Notes: generated by a model from the letters alone, not told the origin. A stretch of DNA of 64,000 nt from Burkholderia thailandensis E264 (GCF_000012365.1 NC_007651.1:310001-374000), one strand, 5' to 3'; counted from the stretch's first letter, positions 9,760 through 19,306 are shown. Numbers and translations are program-made.

Positions 9760-10610
9760 AGAATCTCTTGCGCGCGGCGTGCGTCGCGATCCTCACGTTC
9801 CTGTCGCTCGGCGGCGGCGTCTGCCGCGCCGAGCAGCCGGTGCCGCCGCTCGCCGCGCGCGTGACGGACGAGACGGGCACGCTGACGGCCGCCGAGCGCG
9901 CGACGCTCGAACAGTCGCTGAAGGATTTCGAAGCGCGCAAGGGCAGCCAGATCGCGGTGCTGATCGTGCCGACGACGCAGCCCGAGACGATCGAGCAGTA
10001 TTCGATCCGCGTCGTCGAGCAGTGGAAGCTCGGCCGCGCGAACGTCGACGACGGCGCGCTTCTCATCGTCGCGAAGAACGATCGCACATTGCGCATCGAG
10101 GTGGGCTACGGGCTCGAAGGCGTGCTGACCGACGCGACGAGCCATCGAATCATCGACGAGATCATCGTGCCGGGCTTTCGACGCGGCGATTTCTACGGCG
10201 GCATCTCGGCGGGCGTCGGCAGCATGATGCGCGTGATCGAAGGCGAGCCGCTGCCGCCGCCTCGCGCGCGACGCGGCGACGAAGGCGGGCTCGGCCGCCT
10301 GCTGCCGTTGCTGTTCGTGATGACGATCGTCGCGGGGGGCGTGCTGCGCGCGATACTCGGCCGGCTCGCGGGTTCGGTCGTCACGGGCGGCGTGGTCGGC
10401 TTCGTCGCGTGGATGCTGTCCGGCGCGCTCTTTGTCGCATTCGCTGCGGCGGCGGTCGCGCTCTTCTTCACGCTGCTCGGCGGCGGGGTGGGCGCGCGCG
10501 TCGGCGGGCCGTTCATCGGCGGGCGCGGCGGCGGCTGGGGCGGCGGGAGCGATGGCTTTCGCGGCGGCGGAGGCGGGTTCGGCGGCGGCGGCGCGTCCGG
10601 GAGGTGGTGA
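9756..10610 (+). CDS. TPM-domain membrane protein (YgcG-like), predicted TTG start
   Basis: 284 residues: signal peptide (1-24), TPM domain (about 30-165, with the usual VTDETGTLTAAER opening and VEVGYGLEGVLTD-type centre), hydrophobic segments (about 183-250) and a Gly-rich tail (GGRGGGWGGGSDGF) typical of this family. TPM domains are implicated in envelope processes such as photosystem repair in plants; the bacterial role is unclear. No ATG or GTG lies in a sensible place. TTG at 9756 overlaps the lemA stop and has GGAG 8 nt upstream, so I chose it. Confidence 0.88.
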   Translation: MKNLLRAACVAILTFLSLGGGVCRAEQPVPPLAARVTDETGTLTAAERATLEQSLKDFEARKGSQIAVLIVPTTQPETIEQYSIRVVEQWKLGRANVDDGALLIVAKNDRTLRIEVGYGLEGVLTDATSHRIIDEIIVPGFRRGDFYGGISAGVGSMMRVIEGEPLPPPRARRGDEGGLGRLLPLLFVMTIVAGGVLRAILGRLAGSVVTGGVVGFVAWMLSGALFVAFAAAAVALFFTLLGGGVGARVGGPFIGGRGGGWGGGSDGFRGGGGGFGGGGASGRW

Positions 10611-11107
10611 TGGATATTGCGCGATTCGCGAGGCACCTGTTGATGACGCGCTGGCGCGTCGGCACGGCGTTTCCGAAGCGCACGCTCGGCAAGATCGAGC
10701 GCGCGATCAAGACGAGTCACGAGAAGCACGTCGGCCAATTGCGGTTCGCGGTCGAAGGCGCGTTGCACGTGTCGATGCTCTTTCGCGGGACCACCGCGCG
10801 CGAACGCGCGATCGATGCGTTCTCCGAACTGCGCGTCTGGGATACCGAGCACAACAACGGCGTGCTCATCTATCTGCTGCTCGCCGATCACGACGTCGAG
10901 ATCGTCGCCGATCGCGGGATTCATGCGCGCGTCGACAGCGACGATTGGGAGAAGGTGTGCCGCGAGATGGAGGCGGAGTTTCGCCGAGGCCGCTTCGAGG
11001 CGGGCTCGATTCACGGGATCGAGGCTGTCACCGCGTTGCTCGCGCGGCACTATCCGGCGCGCCGCGCGCCGGGCGACGAGTTGTCGAGCGCGCCGGTCGT
11101 GCTGTGA
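10610..11107 (+). CDS. Second TPM-domain protein, without signal peptide
   Basis: 165 residues. A basic N-terminal stretch is followed by a TPM-type domain (ERAIDAFSELRVWDTEHNNG, then VLIYLLLADHDVEIVADRGI). It lacks a signal peptide and the Gly-rich tail, so it is the short cytoplasmic or peripheral type that often follows the membrane-bound TPM gene. Its ATG overlaps the previous stop by one base (TGATG), and GAGG lies just upstream, so the three genes are translationally linked. Confidence 0.88.
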   Translation: MDIARFARHLLMTRWRVGTAFPKRTLGKIERAIKTSHEKHVGQLRFAVEGALHVSMLFRGTTARERAIDAFSELRVWDTEHNNGVLIYLLLADHDVEIVADRGIHARVDSDDWEKVCREMEAEFRRGRFEAGSIHGIEAVTALLARHYPARRAPGDELSSAPVVL

Positions 11108-11252
11108 ATCGCTTTCGATTCGGCGGCGGTTTCGTGCGAAGCCGGGACTGTCTGCCGGCACGCGCGCCGCGCGGGTTCGCCCGTTCGAGCGCCGGGTTGA
11201 CGCGACGGGTTCCGAGCGGCACCGTCCGCGCGCGGTCACGAGCGACGCGCGA

Positions 11253-11284
11253 TGAATCGATGAATCGGTGAATCAGTGAATCGT
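11253..11284. repeat. Octanucleotide tandem repeat, 4 copies of TGAATCRR-like unit
   Basis: Four 8-base units (TGAATCGA, TGAATCGG, TGAATCAG, TGAATCGT) differ only in the last two bases. They lie about 25 bases before the inverted repeat upstream of the avidin gene. Confidence 0.75.
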
Positions 11285-11310
11285 CCGTCGCTGCCGCGAG
11301 CGATGAACTA

Positions 11311-11348
11311 TTGTTCTAGATATCCGTGCCGCTGCGCCGATAGAACAA
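11311..11348. promoter_or_regulatory. Inverted repeat TTGTTCTA...TAGAACAA upstream of the avidin gene
   Basis: Perfect 8-bp arms (11311-11318 and 11341-11348) are 22 bp apart, so their centres are 30 bp, about three helical turns, apart. No T-run follows, so an operator is likelier than a terminator. The binding protein is unknown. Confidence 0.35.
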
Positions 11349-11416
11349 CGCGCCCTGGCGTGACCCGCGCCCGTCCCGGCCGGCTGTCGTCGATTCGTAA
11401 ATTGAGGAGGCGAAAG

Positions 11417-11800
11417 ATGCAGCGATTGGAACATGCGCTCAGGCGCGTCAAGGTCGGCACCGGCACGCCGATCGATTTCTCCGGCACGTGGAAGAACGAG
11501 CTCGGCTCGACGATGCGGATCGAGCAGTCGGGCGACAGCGTGACGGGCACGTACACGAGCGCGGTCAGCGAAAAGGGCGGCTCGACGAGCGGCGATCTGA
11601 TCGGCTACGTCGACGGCAACCTGATCGCGTTCGTCGTCCACTGGGATCAGTTTCAGGCGATCACCGCGTGGGTCGGGCAATGCGAGCCCGGCACGTCGGA
11701 CGACAGGATCAGCACGCTGTGGCAAATGACGCATCAGGTCGAGGCGGGCGACGAGTGGGCGTCGATCAACGCGGGTGCCGATACGTTCGTCAGGGCTTGA
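11417..11800 (+). CDS. Avidin/streptavidin-family biotin-binding protein
   Basis: 127 residues matching the avidin beta-barrel from FSGTWKNELGSTM to GADTF. Aligned by eye to streptavidin, the biotin pocket is nearly complete: N27 (N23), S31 (S27), Y46 (Y43), S48 (S45), W76 (W79), T83 (T90), W85 (W92), W102 (W108), W114 (W120) and D122 (D128). Only S88 is replaced, by A81. High-affinity biotin binding is therefore expected. Unlike secreted avidins it has no signal peptide; the first 20 residues are basic. GAGGAGG lies 6 nt before the ATG at 11417. Burkholderia avidins are known, but the role of a cytosolic one is not. It is a stand-alone gene. Confidence 0.9.
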   Translation: MQRLEHALRRVKVGTGTPIDFSGTWKNELGSTMRIEQSGDSVTGTYTSAVSEKGGSTSGDLIGYVDGNLIAFVVHWDQFQAITAWVGQCEPGTSDDRISTLWQMTHQVEAGDEWASINAGADTFVRA

Positions 11801-11873
11801 GGCGGGAGGATCGCAGCGGGGGAGGCGAGCGATCCGCGGGGGGGCGCGGATCGCGTGTTCCGTCGCGCGCGCT

Positions 11874-13706
11874 TTACTCCACCGTCACGGATTTCGCGAG
11901 ATTGCGCGGCTTGTCGACGTCGGTGCCGCGCGCGCACGCGGTGTGATACGCGAGCAACTGCAGCGGCACGACGTGCAGGATCGGCGACAGCGGCCCGTAA
12001 TGCTCGGGCATCCGGATCACGTGCAGCCCTTCGTCGTTGACGATGTGCGTGTCCGCGTCGGCGAACACGTACAGCTCGCCGCCGCGCGCGCGCACTTCCT
12101 GCATGTTCGATTTCAGCTTCTCGAGCAGCGTGTCGTTCGGCGCGACGGTGACGACCGGCATCGCCTCCGTCACGAGCGCGAGCGGCCCGTGCTTCAGTTC
12201 GCCCGCCGGATACGCTTCCGCGTGGATGTACGAGATCTCCTTGAGCTTCAGCGCGCCTTCGAGCGAGATCGGATAGTGCAGCCCACGGCCGAGGAACAGC
12301 GCGTTTTCCTTACGCGCGAACTCTTCGGACCACGCGATGATCTGCGGCTCGAGCGCGAGCACGCTGTTGAGCGCGGCGGGCAGGTGGCGCAACTGCTTCA
12401 GGTAATCGGCTTCGCGGGCCGCGTCGACGTGGCCGCGCAGCTTGCCGAGCGTCGCCGCGAGCACGAACAGCGCGACGAGCTGCGTCGTGAACGCCTTCGT
12501 CGAAGCGACGCCGATCTCGGTGCCCGCGTGCGTGAGGAACTGCAGCTCGGTCTGGCGCACCATCGCGCTCGTCGCGACGTTGCAGATCGCGAGCGTGTGC
12601 GCGTGGCCGAGCGCCTGCGCGTGCTTGAGCGCGGCGAGCGTATCGGCCGTCTCGCCCGACTGCGAGATCACGACGACGAGCGCGCGCGGGTTCGGCACCG
12701 ATTCGCGATAGCGGTATTCGCTCGCGATCTCGACTTGCGTCGGGATTTTCGCGATCGATTCGAGCCAGTACTTCGCGGTGAGGCCCGAGTAGTAGCTGGT
12801 GCCGCACGCGAGGATCAGCAGGCTGTCGATGCCCGCGAATACGCTGCCCGCGCGCTCGCCGAACAGCGACGGATCGAACGCGTCCGCTTGCGCAATCGTG
12901 TCGGCGATCGCGCGCGGCTGCTCGAAGATTTCCTTCTGCATGAAGTGCCGATACGGGCCGAGCTCGACCGCGCCGCCGTATGCGGCGACGACGCGCACCT
13001 CGCGCACGGCGCGCGCGCCGTCGCGATCGACGATCGTCACGCCCGCGAGCGTCAGCTCGCAGACGTCGCCTTCCTCGAGGAACGTGAAGCGATCGGTGCT
13101 GCCCGCGAGCGCGAGCGCGTCGGACGCGAGGAAGTTCTCTTGTTCGCCGAAGCCGACGACGAGCGGCGAGCCCTGGCGCGCGCCGACGACGGTGTGCGGC
13201 TCGTCCTGGTGGATCACCGCGATCGCGTACGCGCCGTGCAACTGCTTGACGGCTTCCTGCACGGCCGCGAACAGGTTGCCGCGATAGAGGCTGTGGATCA
13301 GGTGCGCGATGACTTCGGTGTCGGTCTGCGATACGAACGCGTAGCCCTTCGCGCGCAGCCCCTCGCGCAGCGGCTCGAAGTTCTCGATGATGCCGTTGTG
13401 CACGAGCGCGAGCGCGTTCGACGAGAAGATCGGGTGCGCGTTGTGCGTGACGGGCGCGCCGTGCGTCGCCCAGCGCGTGTGCGCGATGCCGGTTACGCCT
13501 CCGAGATGCGACTCGCGCACCTGCGCATCGAGATCGGCGACGCGCGCGACGCTGCGCGCGCGCCTCGGCGCGCCCGGCGCAGGCGCGCCGGCGCCGAGCA
13601 CCGCGACGCCGCACGAGTCGTAGCCGCGATACTCGAGACGGCGCAGTCCTTCGATCAGCACCGGAACGATGTTACGTTGCGCAACCGCGCCGACAATCCC
13701 GCACAT
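11874..13706 (-). CDS. glmS: Glutamine-fructose-6-phosphate aminotransferase (isomerizing)
   Basis: Makes glucosamine-6-phosphate from fructose-6-phosphate and glutamine, the first step toward UDP-GlcNAc for peptidoglycan and LPS. 610 residues: N-terminal glutaminase with catalytic Cys2 (MCGIVGAV) and THNAHPI; two SIS domains with CGTSYYSGL and [10 protein letters not shown]-terminal end NLAKSVTVE as in the family. A short Ala/Pro/Gly-rich insert ([14 protein letters not shown], about 38-51) lengthens the glutaminase slightly. It follows glmU on the same strand (61 bp), so the pathway genes are probably co-transcribed. Confidence 0.97.
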   Translation of the reverse strand: MCGIVGAVAQRNIVPVLIEGLRRLEYRGYDSCGVAVLGAGAPAPGAPRRARSVARVADLDAQVRESHLGGVTGIAHTRWATHGAPVTHNAHPIFSSNALALVHNGIIENFEPLREGLRAKGYAFVSQTDTEVIAHLIHSLYRGNLFAAVQEAVKQLHGAYAIAVIHQDEPHTVVGARQGSPLVVGFGEQENFLASDALALAGSTDRFTFLEEGDVCELTLAGVTIVDRDGARAVREVRVVAAYGGAVELGPYRHFMQKEIFEQPRAIADTIAQADAFDPSLFGERAGSVFAGIDSLLILACGTSYYSGLTAKYWLESIAKIPTQVEIASEYRYRESVPNPRALVVVISQSGETADTLAALKHAQALGHAHTLAICNVATSAMVRQTELQFLTHAGTEIGVASTKAFTTQLVALFVLAATLGKLRGHVDAAREADYLKQLRHLPAALNSVLALEPQIIAWSEEFARKENALFLGRGLHYPISLEGALKLKEISYIHAEAYPAGELKHGPLALVTEAMPVVTVAPNDTLLEKLKSNMQEVRARGGELYVFADADTHIVNDEGLHVIRMPEHYGPLSPILHVVPLQLLAYHTACARGTDVDKPRNLAKSVTVE

Positions 13707-13767
13707 GAAATCTATCCTCGAAACTCGACAATGACGCGGGCGCGCCGCTGCGCGCCCGAAAAACGGT

Positions 13768-15129
13768 TCAGCTCTTCTTCTTGACGGGACGCACGTAGCC
13801 GCTTTTCGCGGTCTGCGTCTTGTCGTTGAGCACGAGCATGCCTTCGGCCACGTCCTTCCACACGGTCGTGCCCGCCGCGACCGTCACGCCGCGGCCGACG
13901 CGCACCGGCGCGACGAACTGCGTGTCCGAGCCGACGAACACGTCGTCCTCGATGACCGTGCGGAACTTGTTCGCGCCGTCGTAGTTGCACGTGATCGTGC
14001 CCGCGCCGACGTTCACGCGCGCGCCGATGTCCGCGTCGCCGAGATAGGTCAGATGGTTCGCCTTCGAGCCGTGGCCGAGCGTCGCGTTCTTCACCTCGAC
14101 GAAGTTGCCGACGTGCGCGTCGTCGGCGAGCACCGCGCCCGGGCGCAGCCGTGCATACGGGCCGACGACCGTGTTCGCGCCGAGCGTCGCGCCGTCGAGA
14201 TGCGAGAACGCGTCGACGCGCGCGCCCGCGGCGATCGCCGCGTTGCGGATCACGCAGTTCGCGCCGATCGTCACGCCGTCGGCAAGCGTCACGTCGCCTT
14301 CGAACACGCAGTTCACGTCGATCGACACGTCGCGCCCGCACGTGAGCTTGCCGCGCACGTCGATGCGCGCCGGATCGGCGAGCGTCACGCCATCGGCAAG
14401 CAGCGCTTCGGCGAGCTTGCGCTGATGAATGCGCTCGAGCTCGGCGAGCTGCGCCTTGCTGTTGACGCCGAGCGTCTCCCATTCGTCGTCCGGCTGCGTC
14501 GTGACGATCTCGAAGCCCGCTTCGATCGCCTGCTCGACGACGTCGGTCAGGTAGTACTCGCCCTGCGCGTTGTCGTTGCCGAGCGCGCCGAGCCACATCG
14601 ACAGCTGCGCGGTAGGCGCGACGACGATGCCCGTGTTGATTTCGGCGATCTTCAGCTCGTCGGCCGAAGCGTCCTTCTGCTCGACGATGCGCGTGACGCA
14701 CCCCGCCTGGTCGCGCACGATGCGCCCGTAGCCCGTCGGATCGTCGAGCGTGACGGTCAGCACGCCGTAGCGGGCGTCGGTCGCGGCGTCGGCGAGGCGC
14801 CTGAGCGTCGCCGCGCGCGTGAGCGGCACGTCGCCGTACAGCACGAGCGTCGGCTGCGACGGGTCGAGCAGCGGCAGCGCCTGGCGCACCGCGTGCCCCG
14901 TGCCGAGCTGTTGCTCCTGCACCGCGAACTGCACGTCGGGCGCGGCGACGGCCGCGCGCACCCGCTCGGCGCCGTGGCCGATCACGACGACGAGCCGGGA
15001 CGGCGCGAGCGCGCGGGCGGTGTCGATCACGTGGGAGAGAAGGGGCCTGCCGGCCAGAGGATGAAGCACTTTCGGCAGCGCCGAACGCATGCGCTTGCCG
15101 GTGCCTGCCGCCAAAATCACGATATTCAT
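13768..15129 (-). CDS. glmU: Bifunctional GlcNAc-1-P uridyltransferase / GlcN-1-P acetyltransferase
   Basis: Catalyses the last two steps to UDP-GlcNAc. 453 residues: N-terminal nucleotidyltransferase opening [14 protein letters not shown] (the LxxGxGTxM signature), with YYLTD near 225, then a left-handed beta-helix of hexapeptide repeats (about 250-430) carrying the acetyltransferase site (THLGDAD-like TYLGDADIG). The ATG at 15129 gives the family's standard N-terminus; an ATG 15 codons earlier would add an unrelated leader. It precedes glmS in the same orientation. Confidence 0.97.
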   Translation of the reverse strand: MNIVILAAGTGKRMRSALPKVLHPLAGRPLLSHVIDTARALAPSRLVVVIGHGAERVRAAVAAPDVQFAVQEQQLGTGHAVRQALPLLDPSQPTLVLYGDVPLTRAATLRRLADAATDARYGVLTVTLDDPTGYGRIVRDQAGCVTRIVEQKDASADELKIAEINTGIVVAPTAQLSMWLGALGNDNAQGEYYLTDVVEQAIEAGFEIVTTQPDDEWETLGVNSKAQLAELERIHQRKLAEALLADGVTLADPARIDVRGKLTCGRDVSIDVNCVFEGDVTLADGVTIGANCVIRNAAIAAGARVDAFSHLDGATLGANTVVGPYARLRPGAVLADDAHVGNFVEVKNATLGHGSKANHLTYLGDADIGARVNVGAGTITCNYDGANKFRTVIEDDVFVGSDTQFVAPVRVGRGVTVAAGTTVWKDVAEGMLVLNDKTQTAKSGYVRPVKKKS

Positions 15130-15364
15130 GGCGCCAGTTTCGTAGGGAGAGTTCGAAGCTGGCCATTCTAGCATGCAGGCCCCGTCCGGCGCGGCTGCGC
15201 GGGGGGCCGGACGGGCGCGGCGGCGGCCACCGCGCGGGCGAGTTCGGCGGGCCCGGCGAGCCGCCGCGGCCGCGGGATCGGCGCGGGCTCGGGTTCCGGC
15301 GGCGCGCGGCAGGCCGGCGCGCCGCCGTTCGTTTCGTTTCGCGGCGCGCGCCGCGAATGGCGGG

Positions 15365-16360
15365 TTACAGATCGTCGAACTGCACGATCGACACGGATTT
15401 CGCGCCGCCCGGCGCGCTCGCGCCGGTGCCGCACGGGTCCTCGTCGAACGCGATGTCGCCGTTCGGATCGGCCTCGCCCGTCGCGCGCAGTCCGGCGAAC
15501 GGGAACAACTGCGTGTCCATCAGGTGCGACGGCACGACGTTCGCGAGCGCGTTGAACATGTTGTCGACGCGGCCCGGAAAGCGCTTGTCCCAGTCGCGGA
15601 TCAGCGCCTTCATCTCCGCGCGCTTCAGGTTCGGCTGGCTGCCGCACAGATTGCACGGAATGATCGGGAATTCGCGCAGTTCCGCGTATTTCTCGAGATC
15701 GGTTTCCTTCGCGTAGGCGAGCGGGCGGATCACGATGTTCTTGCCGTCATCCGATTGCAGCTTCGGCGGCATCCCCTTCAGCTTGCCGCCGTAGAACATG
15801 TTCAGCAGCAGCGTCTGCACGATGTCGTCGCGGTGGTGGCCGAGCGCGATCTTCGTCGCGCCGAGTTCGCCCGCGACGCGGTACAGAATCCCGCGGCGCA
15901 GCCGCGAGCACAGCGAGCAGGTGGTCTTGCCTTCGGGCACGAGCCGCTTGACGATGCTGTACGTATCCTGGTTCTCGATGTGAAACGGCACGCCGATCTT
16001 CGTCAGGTACTCGGGCAGCACGTGCTCCGGAAAGCCCGGCTGCTTCTGGTCGAGGTTCACGGCGACGAGGTCGAAATCGATCGGCGCGCGCTCGCGCAGC
16101 CGCAACAGGATATCGAGCAGCGCGTAGCTGTCCTTGCCGCCCGACAGGCAGACCATCACCTTGTCGCCGTGCTCGATCATGTTGTAGTCGCCGATCGCCT
16201 GGCCGACCTGGCGCACGAGCCGCTTGAACAGCTTGTTGTTCTCGTACGCTTCCTTCTGCTCGCGGCGCGTGAGCGCGCGGCGGCCGATCTCGGCCGCGTT
16301 CGCCTCGACGGCGGCGGCCGCGTCGGCTTCGTTCAGATGCGGGGTGTGGGGCGCATTCAT
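15365..16360 (-). CDS. ttcA: tRNA 2-thiocytidine(32) synthetase TtcA
   Basis: 331 residues. Thiolates C32 of certain tRNAs using an Fe-S cluster and ATP. The P-loop [11 protein letters not shown] is near residue 80; cysteine pairs [13 protein letters not shown] and [13 protein letters not shown] are the cluster ligands. The ATG at 16360 has GAGGAG 7 nt upstream and overlaps the folB stop (ATGA), which settles the start against a longer Arg-rich reading. The last 40 residues are Gly/Ala/Asp-rich and variable. Confidence 0.95.
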
Positions 16361-16761
16361 GCTCGCTCCTCGTCCTTGATGCGAAATACTTCGACGCCGA
16401 CGGCGTCGCAATCGGGATAGGCGTCCGGCTTTTCGGTGGAGACGCGCACCGCGCGCACCGCGTCGTGCGCGAGCAGGCTCGCCGCGATCGCGTCGCACAG
16501 CGTTTCCTGCAGATGAATGTGGCCGCGCGCGACGCACTGCGCGACGCTTTGCTTCATCAAATCGTAATCGACGACTTCGCGCAGCTTGTCCTCGACGGGC
16601 GTCGTCAGCGCGAGCGGCACGAACAGGTCGACGTTGATGACGACGCGCTGCTCGCCGCGCTTCTCATGCTCGAAGGCGCCGATGTTCATGTACACCTCGT
16701 GGTTGCGCAGGTAGAGCCTGCGGCAATCGGCGAGCCTGGGATGCAGGAGGGCGGCAAACAT
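16357..16761 (-). CDS. folB: Dihydroneopterin aldolase
   Basis: 134 residues. Converts dihydroneopterin to hydroxymethyl-dihydropterin and glycolaldehyde in folate synthesis. Family features: [20 protein letters not shown] near residue 28, [17 protein letters not shown] and the C-terminal [17 protein letters not shown]. The ATG at 16761 gives a normal length, with GGAACG upstream; an earlier ATG adds 15 odd residues. It lies between an SDR gene (81 bp upstream) and ttcA (overlap), consistent with a pteridine-related operon. Confidence 0.95.
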
Positions 16762-16842
16762 GGTCGTTCCAGTCAAAGGGTGATGCATGCAAAGGGGCGC
16801 GGCCACGCGCGGCGTCGAGATGTCCGCACGAGGCCGCGCCCG

Positions 16843-17799
16843 TCAATTCCGTTCGTCGGCGGGCGGCGCGAGATGCTCGCCGCCGTCGACGGTCAGCGTC
16901 GCGCCCGTCACGCCCGGCGCATCCGCGAGATAGCACGCGGCGTCGGCGATGTCGTCCGCGCGCGGCGCCCGCCCGCGCACGAGGCCGACTACCCGCACCT
17001 TCGGCGCGAGCGCGAGCGCCTGCGCGGTGGTCGCGCGGTGCAGCGCGGCTTGCGCGAGCGAGTGCGACAGGCGCTCGGGCGCCGGATGAAACAGCGTCTC
17101 GTCGAGCAGATGAATCACGACCGCGCGCTCGCGCTCGTCGTCGCGCGCGGCGTCGGGCGTCGCGTCGGCGAGCGTGCGCGCGAGCACGAGCGGCGCGGCG
17201 ACGCCGCGCGCCATCGCGCACGCGAGCGACGCGTAGCCGACGTCGCGCGCGTTGTCCGCGACGGGCGCGGGCTGCGCGACGACGCACGCCGGCCGGCCGA
17301 GCGCCGCGCCGCACTCGGCGACGAGCCGCGCGACATCCGTCTCGGCCGACAGATCGGCGACGAGCACCGCCGCGCGGCGGCCGAGCGCCTCGACTTCGGC
17401 GGCGAGCGCGGCGGCCGCGCGGGCTTCGTCGCCCGCGGCGGCCGCGAGCGCGACGTCCCAGCCGCGCCGAGCGAAGCCGACGGCGAGCGCGCGTCCGACG
17501 GCCGCGGCGTCGGGCGCGGGCCGCGCGGCGGTGGGCGCGCCGCCCGGGCGCGCGGCATGCGAAGCGGTGTCCGCCTGCTGCCCGCCTGCTCGCGGGGCGC
17601 CCATCGGCGCGCCATCCGCCGTCGGCGCGCAGGATGGCGCGTCGCCCGCCGGGGCGGCATCGGCCGCCTGCGGTGCGACCGCCCGTGCCGCTTCGGCGGC
17701 GCATGCTTGCGCGGCGCCCGTATGCACGGCGCCCGTGATCAGCACGACCCGCGCGGTGCGGGCCGCGGATGTGTCGCAGGTGTCGGCGGGGACGGTCAT
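16843..17799 (-). CDS. Degenerate short-chain dehydrogenase (FolM/pteridine reductase-like) with Ala/Pro insertion
   Basis: 318 residues; typical SDRs have about 250. The Rossmann opening VVLITGAVHTG (about 17-27) is broken by about 75 residues of Ala/Pro/Gly low complexity before VGRALAVGFARRGWDVAL resumes. The catalytic YxxxK is absent: the expected place reads LSHSLAQAALHRAT, with no Tyr or Lys. The final strand VTGATLTVDGGEHL is well kept. The position directly before folB suggests descent from a pterin reductase. With no catalytic pair and a split cofactor loop, enzymatic activity is doubtful, though the frame is intact. Confidence 0.8.
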   Translation of the reverse strand: MTVPADTCDTSAARTARVVLITGAVHTGAAQACAAEAARAVAPQAADAAPAGDAPSCAPTADGAPMGAPRAGGQQADTASHAARPGGAPTAARPAPDAAAVGRALAVGFARRGWDVALAAAAGDEARAAAALAAEVEALGRRAAVLVADLSAETDVARLVAECGAALGRPACVVAQPAPVADNARDVGYASLACAMARGVAAPLVLARTLADATPDAARDDERERAVVIHLLDETLFHPAPERLSHSLAQAALHRATTAQALALAPKVRVVGLVRGRAPRADDIADAACYLADAPGVTGATLTVDGGEHLAPPADERN

Positions 17800-17800
17800 T

Positions 17801-17813
17801 TACAATGCCGGGA
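17801..17813 (+). promoter_or_regulatory. Candidate -10 element placing the start of midA at the mRNA 5' end
   Basis: TACAAT (17801-17806; five of six consensus bases) ends 6 nt before the ATG at 17813, so transcription would begin at or next to the start codon. No Shine-Dalgarno sequence is present. No good -35 is seen. The 5' ends of the two divergent genes are only 13 bp apart. Confidence 0.35.
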
Positions 17814-19003
17814 TGAATCCGAAAGCTCACGAACCCGCTAGTTTACCCGTTCCCGGCCCCGACGCGCTCGCGCAGTCCGAAGCGCTCGCCGCTTCGCTGC
17901 GCGCCGAAATCGCCTCGGCGGGCGGCTGGATCCCGTTTTCACGCTACATGGAGCGCGTGTTGTACGCGCCGGGCATGGGCTACTACAGCGGCGGCGCGCA
18001 GAAATTCGGCCGGCGCGCCGACGACGGCAGCGATTTCGTGACCGCGCCCGAGCTGTCGCCGCTCTTCGCGCAAACGCTCGCGCGCCCCGTCGCGCAGGCG
18101 CTCGACGCGAGCGGCACGCGGCGCGTGATGGAGTTCGGCGCGGGCACGGGCAAGCTCGCGGCGGGGTTGCTGACCGCGCTGGCCGCGCTCGGCGTCGAGC
18201 TGGACGAATATGCGATCGTCGATCTGTCCGGCGAGCTGCGCGCGCGCCAGCGCGAGACGCTCGGCGCGCAAGCGCCCGGCCTCGCCGCGCGCGTGCGCTG
18301 GCTCGATGCGCTGCCCGAGCGCTTCGAGGGCGTCGTGGTCGGCAATGAAGTGCTGGACGCGATGCCGGTGCGGCTCGTCGCGAAGCAGGCGCGCGGCTGG
18401 TGCGAGCGCGGCGTATCGATCGACGATGCGGGCGCGTTCGTGTTCGCCGATCGGCCGTTCGCGCGCGCCGAAGAGGCGGCGCGGCTCGCGGGGATCGATG
18501 CCGACGAAGGCTACGTGACCGAGACGCACGATGCGGCGGTGGCGTTCGTCCGCACGGTGTGCGCGATGCTCGCGCGCGGCGCCGCGTTCTTCATCGACTA
18601 CGGCTTTCCGAGCCACGAGTACTATCACCGGCAGCGCGCGCAGGGCACGCTGATGTGCCACTACCGGCACCGTGCGCACGGCGATCCGTTCGTCTATCCG
18701 GGGCTGCAGGACATCACCGCGCACGTCGAATTCAGCGCGATCCACGAGGCGGGCGTCGGCGCGGGCGCGGATCTGCTCGGCTATACGTCGCAGGCGCGTT
18801 TCCTGCTGAACGCGGGGATCACCGACGTGCTCGCCGAGATCGACCCGTCCGACGCGCAGCATTTCCTGCCCGCCGCGAACGCGGTGCAGAAGCTGATTTC
18901 CGAGGCGGAGATGGGCGAGCTCTTCAAGGTGATCGCTTTCTCGCGCGGCATCGACGGCGCGCTCGACGCGTTCGCGCGCGGCGACCGCTCGCACACGCTG
19001 TAG
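17813..19003 (+). CDS. MidA/NDUFAF7-family SAM-dependent methyltransferase
   Basis: 396 residues. The family opening ...GYYSGGAQKFGRRADDGSDF is near residue 57, followed by TAPELSPLFAQTLA, the SAM-binding VMEFGAGTGKLAAGLL (about 104-119), GNEVLDAMPVRL and, later, ALFIDYG-type AAFFIDYGFPSHEYYH. In mitochondria NDUFAF7 methylates an arginine of complex I subunit NDUFS2; the bacterial substrate is not established. The start at 17813 (MNPKAHEPASLPVPGPDAL) lacks a ribosome site. The DUF2905 gene follows 20 bp downstream. Confidence 0.92.
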   Translation: MNPKAHEPASLPVPGPDALAQSEALAASLRAEIASAGGWIPFSRYMERVLYAPGMGYYSGGAQKFGRRADDGSDFVTAPELSPLFAQTLARPVAQALDASGTRRVMEFGAGTGKLAAGLLTALAALGVELDEYAIVDLSGELRARQRETLGAQAPGLAARVRWLDALPERFEGVVVGNEVLDAMPVRLVAKQARGWCERGVSIDDAGAFVFADRPFARAEEAARLAGIDADEGYVTETHDAAVAFVRTVCAMLARGAAFFIDYGFPSHEYYHRQRAQGTLMCHYRHRAHGDPFVYPGLQDITAHVEFSAIHEAGVGAGADLLGYTSQARFLLNAGITDVLAEIDPSDAQHFLPAANAVQKLISEAEMGELFKVIAFSRGIDGALDAFARGDRSHTL

Positions 19004-19023
19004 CCGGGGCCGGACGCGACGCG

Positions 19024-19218
19024 ATGCTGCGCTGGCTGCTCACCACGTTCATCGCCGTGATGGTGCTCACGCGCGCGTGGCCGTGGCTGTCGAGGCTCGG
19101 CGTCGGGCGGCTGCCGGGCGACGTGACGCTCAAGCTCGGCTCGCGCGTCTATCCGTTCCCGTTCATGTCGACGCTCGTGATCATGGGCATCGTGTCGGTG
19201 ATCGCGCGGCTCTGGTGA
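19024..19218 (+). CDS. DUF2905-family small inner-membrane protein
   Basis: 64 residues with two hydrophobic segments (about 3-20 and 46-63) joined by LGRLPGDVTLKLGSRVYPFP-like sequence, the hallmark of DUF2905. Function unknown. It begins 20 bases after the methyltransferase stop and probably shares its transcript. Confidence 0.88.
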   Translation: MLRWLLTTFIAVMVLTRAWPWLSRLGVGRLPGDVTLKLGSRVYPFPFMSTLVIMGIVSVIARLW

Positions 19219-19306
19219 CGTCGGCGGGCGGGCACCGCGTTCGGACGGTTCCGACGCGGCGCGCGCAGCCGGCCGCCTGCCGCGCATCGCACCGTGCGCG
19301 CTCGCG

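Larger units (their letters stand above)
11108..11416. other. Intergenic region before the avidin gene
   Basis: 309 bases. Holds an octanucleotide repeat (11253-11284) and an 8-bp inverted repeat (11311-11348). No gene is supported. Confidence 0.6.
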
